Source: Deuterostichococcus epilithicus (taxonomy: Eukaryota > Chlorophyta > Trebouxiophyceae > Prasiolales > Stichococcaceae). Taken from it: a DNA stretch of 64,000 nt. Made by a program: the position numbers and the translations under genes. The stretch is from contig JAVTLE010000023.1 in NCBI GenBank assembly GCA_033439295.1, positions 3,198,530-3,262,529 on the forward strand, given 5' to 3'. This document shows, piece after piece, positions 60,080 to 64,000 of the stretch. Every line of letters starts with the position of its first letter. Position 1 is the first letter of the stretch. Under the pieces are notes generated by a model. It saw nothing but the letters and a program-made list of their open reading frames with translations, searched no databases and had not been told where the DNA came from.

Positions 60080-60447
60080 TGCTTGCATTGGCCCAGGACG
60101 AAGCCGTTCGTTGCTGTTGGCCTCTCCGGAAATCCGTTTCAGCTCACCATCAAGCGTCTGTGGTGTCAGGACACATCTATATGCACTCTTGACTGTGTCA
60201 TCTGCTCAGGGAACGTATTGAAATCTCCGGCGTCTTCTGAGAAACACTTGCTGCTCTCTTCTGCGCAGTCGTCATCAGCGTCTAGCTGTCCAAACTCCCT
60301 GGGCTCTTGATGACCATATATCCTGCTAGAATTGTCTCATACCACAACAAGTCTTTGTGGTGCTCCGTGTACAGCATGCTTCTAGCAGGAACAAACCTGT
60401 TGCACGAAATAAACCTCAGCGTATGCAGTATAAGAGCACATGCGGTC
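60080..60447. other. Convergent intergenic, DUF1499 and CTF4
   Basis: About 370 bp between convergent stop codons. No feature recognised. Confidence 0.55.
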
Positions 60448-63400
60448 TTACGCCTTGTTCTTCTTGCGGGCAAAAGGGTTGCCACTGCCCACAGTCTTGC
60501 GTTTTGGCGGCGCCAGAGCTGCCTCTGGCGCTTCCAGGTCAATTGCCTCGCGCTGCGACATCGCACTGACCCGCCTGCACACGGGTGACTGCACTCAGCA
60601 GCAGACGAAAACGCCCTTACCGCAGCCTAAATTGGAGGCGGGGTAGCTCAAATCGAACGTGCCACACAGTGTATCTTGAAGGCCGACAAGGGCCCCGTGC
60701 CCCATGTGTTGCACAGCGGCACCGGCAAGGTCTTACAGCAGCAGGAGCAGAGGCGCACTTGCTGTGCGGGCTGGAGACGGCGCCATGCGAGGTCGCGGCG
60801 CGGCCTGCCGGGCTGCGCGCCGGCGATGCCGCTGGCGGCTGCTGCTGTTCGTCATCGTACTCAGCTGCCTGCAGAGCAACATCTGTCAATTTGAGTGCGC
60901 CAGCTGCTGCTGTGGAGCTGCAACAGACAGGGAATCTTCTCAACTCGCCAGCTTTCAAACTCCTTGCCCCCGCATCCTGCAAGCATCTGGCAGGGTTGGC
61001 GCCTCGACCCCATCTCGGCATTATGCTGCCATTGGACGGCAAACTCACACCTGCGCGACTCTCCAAAAAGCTGCCAAAGTACCCAGCACAGCAGGGCTGG
61101 ACTGGAGGTGTGACAGCAACCACCAGGCCCGTACCCGCTGCTGCTGCCGCTGCGGCAGCTGCGGCGACGCCGGCTCCGCCGCAGCAGCGTCCACGTCCAT
61201 GCGCCACTCCAGCAGCGTCGTCAGCTGCTGCTCCAGGGCTGGCTCCCGAAAGTGCGCCGCCAGCTTTCGGGCGCCGTCCACCTTCTCCGTCAGCTGCAGC
61301 CCGTGCGCCAGCTCCAGAACCTGCGCCGGCCTGCAGCCAGATCGCCAACGTCTCAAGTCTTCAGAGACTTCATCAACAATCTCCCCAGTGTACAAGCAGA
61401 TGAGCATCTGCTGCTCTGAGAGCTTGCAGCGCCGCCGCTGACCGAGGCCAGGGGCTGTGGGCTGCAAGACGATTTCCTCGCAGCCATGCAGGCTGCGAGG
61501 CAGTTGGGCAATCGAGGCATTTTGGTCTTTCTTTCCCACATCGTATCTTTCCCACATCGTAAATGCCAACCCCAGCTGCTCGTGCGCTCGCCTGCATGCC
61601 ATCCTCGCAGAGCGGGGTGCACCTGCGCGGCGACGAAGACCGGCGTTCCAGAACCCTGGCGCAGGCGGGGGAAAGGTGTAGGGGTCATTCAAGGAGCGCC
61701 TGCCGGCACGCGCGCCTGGTGGGGTTGCGGCGCAGCGCCTCCACGCAGATCTTGAGAGCGGCATCGTCCGCCTGCAGCTGCCGCAGACGCACGCCCTCCT
61801 GCAGCTCCGGGACCGTCTCCTCATCGGCGGCGTCCAGCTCCGCCTGCTGCCGCCGCAGCTGCAGCGCGTGCCTGCGGGCGCACGGCGGAGGGTTCAGAAT
61901 GTCAGGGTTTCAGGGGGTCCAGGGGATTTAGGGCGTCCAGCTCCGCCAGCCGCCGCCGGCAGCTGCAGTGCGTGCCTGCGGTCGTGGCAGAGCCTCGGCG
62001 TGAGGCGCGGCGGCGTAATGCAAGGTGGCAGCAGGCAGATGTGCTGGTGTGAGATGTCCCGGCGGCGCGGCGAGCGGCGGATCCGCCTGGCGGCCGCCTC
62101 AGCTTGCTGCCCTGGTGGCCCTGGTGGCTCAACAGGCATGGGTGTCATCAGGACCACGACAGCTATGTGGGATTGACCCCTTGCACAGACACACACAGGG
62201 AGTGCCCGACACGGGCTGCCTAGGCTGTCCACTCGCAGGTGCTTGCATCCGTAGGGGCTTGAGCTCACCACAGGTGGTCGGCCTCATGGCGGTCGGTGGC
62301 GGGGTCGGTGGCGATGATGGGCATTTCCAGGGGCATGGAGCTCATGACCGGCCTCGGGTTTGGCTGCACCACGAACCACAGCGCAGTCGTCAAATTTGCA
62401 CTGCGGCCTTCGCTGATGAGCTGCCGCCCAGAGCCCAAGTGTGGTTGGAGCGCTGCGCAGCTCGATCAGGTCCAGGAGAGTTTCTGCAGGCACGGCACAG
62501 CGCGGCAAAGTAGCCCGTTGTGACGGCCGCATGATTTCTGGGCAACGCCATCTCTCATTCCTCTCCGACCACCGAAAAGCACCTGTCGCTTGAGTTCCGA
62601 CAGCTGTCTGGACCTGAACGAGCTGGCACTACAGTCAGCGTGTTTCCACCTCTTTAGACGGCGCCCCCGGCGCACCTGGGGCCACGGCTGGTCGCCGCCC
62701 TGGCACACGACGCAGATGAGCTGCCGCCCCGCCTCGTCGACGGACACAGGCCAGTACACCTCCGCCCCCTTGCGCGACGCCGCCTCTGAGAACAGCTGCA
62801 CCCAGGCGCCACCAAAGTCGGCCGTGCGCGCCTGCAGCACCCTGCGCCGGCCAGGCCGCGAGATGAATTCGTTCAAATCTTAAGGTTGCTACCCGTAACC
62901 TCACCGATTGGCCTTTGCTAGTCGTTTGCATGCAGCCATGCACAGGGGTCGGGACCTTACAGTGGCGTCGAATGTGCTGCACATTGGAGGCAAGCCGGTC
63001 CCTCTGGAGCTCGCAAGGAGTGCTGTATCGCTTCTGTTGGCAAACTGCGGAGGTGCATGCGGGAGCCTCTGCGACTGTGAAACCCTGCAACTGTGAAACC
63101 CTCTGCACCCCGGGTGGCCGAGTGCGGGGCGCACCCGTCTGAGTCCATGGAACACAGGGTGCCCTGGTCGCTGAAGGCGAGCCACGTGAGCGTCGCGCCG
63201 GGCGACAGCGGCAGCGCCCCCCGGTGCACCTCCGACCGGAACGTCATGTCCCACACCGCATACTGCAGCGCCTGCGGCGACGGGTGTCAGATGATCAGTC
63301 GTCGTGCACGAGCAGATTCATGGCAGCCGCATGCCACCTACCATGCCCTGACCAGTTTGCATATTCACAGGCTGCATCCACACAAATCAGATGCAGCAAG

Positions 63401-64000
63401 GTCGGACTGACGATTGCGGGATTCGACAACTGGCTGCAGCTGCTGCCAGCCATCAAGCGGCGCAAGGAGAGCTCCTCTGCAGAGCAACTGGATAACACAG
63501 GATGGACAGAGGGGGCACCTGGTCACGCTGCGCAGAGGGCGCGCCGGCGTGCCACACCACCGCCAGCAGGTGGTCCGCCGCCGCAAGCGCCGCCGCCTGC
63601 CCTTGCAGCGCCACCACCCCCGTCTGCAGCCCTGCAGCGCCCCACATACTTCGCGGTCGGCATCGCTTCTGTGGCAAGCGCTCAAATGCGGCTCGACTGG
63701 CAACTGCTGACTCGTGTCCGACGGGCACTGCTTGCTGGGACGCTGATACACCCCCGCAGCCCGAGAATCGGAAGGTGCTACCTTGTCGTGCGGAGCTGTC
63801 ACATTGCACCAGATTGCGGGCAACATGCAGGTGCGCCGAAATGCAGACATTCAAACACCAGCATGGCAGCCGCCGCCGGCCCGGCCTGGCCGGCAAGACA
63901 GGCGGGCGCCGCACCTGAGAGTGCAAACAGGCGCAGCACGCGGGCTGAAGTCGCGGCGGCGGCAAAGTGCCGGCCCGCTGCCAGGGCCGTCACGTCCTCG
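60448..64000 (-). CDS. CTF4: CTF4/WDHD1 (AND-1) replisome adaptor, C-terminal part
   Basis: Replisome scaffold linking the CMG helicase with DNA polymerase alpha. The gene enters from the right edge, so its N-terminal WD40 repeats are outside the window. Exons placed: 64000-63915, 63631-63519, 63271-63135, 62841-62676, 62363-62269, 61871-about 61710, 61330-61135, and last 60574-60448; one or more exons between 61135 and 60574 are unresolved. Matches to the trimerising propeller domain: TALAAGRHFAAAATSARVLR, SGLQTGVVALQGQAAALAAA, DHLLAVVWHAG, VWDMTFRSEVHRGALPLSPG, ATLTWLAFSDQGTLCSMDSD, AWVQLFSEA, QLICVVCQGG. Helical part: LDAADEETVPELQEGVRLRQ and QVLELAHGLQLTEKVDGARK. The end is basic (PPKRKTVGSGNPFARKKNKA), like the peptide that closes many CTF4 proteins. 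The donor of the 61871 exon is either GTGCCG at 61709 or GC at 61715; both keep phase. Confidence 0.85.
61931..61984 (-). pseudogene. Decayed copy of a CTF4 exon start in the preceding intron
   Basis: Closely matches 61829-61880, the start and acceptor of the CTF4 exon (GGCGTCCAGCTCCGCC, then GCAGCTGCAG and GCGTGCCTGCG), same orientation, about 103 bp upstream. It could act as a decoy acceptor. Confidence 0.75.

Noticed and set aside
60640-60665. tRNA-like GGTAGCTCAAATCGAAC stretch
   Set aside because: No acceptor stem or cloverleaf can be drawn around it; it lies in an unresolved part of the CTF4 gene.
61331-61716. GC donor for a CTF4 intron
   Set aside because: A GT donor 6 bp downstream (GTGCCG) is equally in phase, so a GC donor is not required.

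Overview
The window looks like nuclear DNA of a unicellular green alga, most likely a Chlorella-like trebouxiophyte. It is GC-rich with alanine-, proline- and glutamine-rich proteins. Genes are cut into many short exons: by reading alone I place about 140 introns in 14 genes. Several products are typical of plants and algae: non-phosphorylating glyceraldehyde-3-phosphate dehydrogenase, a HAK/KUP potassium transporter, geranylgeranyl diphosphate synthase with an N-terminal presequence, and a DUF1499 protein with a chloroplast transit peptide followed by a twin-arginine signal. No bacterial operons, rRNA, tRNA, CRISPR array or autonomous mobile element was found. Exon models were built by hand from splice-site sequence, reading-frame phase across each intron, and remembered family sequences; nothing was aligned by machine.

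Layout from left to right: RCC1-repeat protein (-, runs off the left edge); cyclin T/K-like (+, 3975-6254); GAPN (+, 6856-11526); organellar Obg GTPase (-, 12084-14721); CCCH zinc-finger/coiled-coil protein (+, about 15734-19793); small C2HC-like zinc-finger protein (-, 20609-21693); TRS120/TRAPPC9-like trafficking subunit, 28 exons over 12.7 kb (+, 22139-34840); SEC14-like CRAL-TRIO protein (-, 35474-37662); HAK/KUP transporter, 30 exons (+, 38337-46185); GGPP synthase (-, 47007-50359); cyclic phosphodiesterase (+, 50910-51982); a protein joining an API5-like N-terminus to three RRMs and a SPOC domain (-, 52439-57984); thylakoid-lumen DUF1499 protein (+, 58365-60079); CTF4/WDHD1 replication protein (-, 60448 to beyond the right edge). 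Neighbours are mostly convergent or divergent and share no pathway, as expected for a compact algal chromosome; intergenic gaps are mostly 0.35-1 kb.

The less ordinary observations are these. (1) The API5-RRM-RRM-RRM-SPOC architecture is held together by phase-compatible introns. (2) Introns starting with GC rather than GT are unusually frequent (nine well-supported cases). (3) Decayed partial copies of exons lie inside neighbouring introns of at least four genes, as if introns had been created or enlarged by tandem duplication. (4) Three diverged copies of a roughly 400-bp dispersed repeat sit in three introns of the TRS120 gene. (5) There is a perfect 16-bp inverted repeat between two convergent genes. 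Ns in five coding exons limit the frame there.
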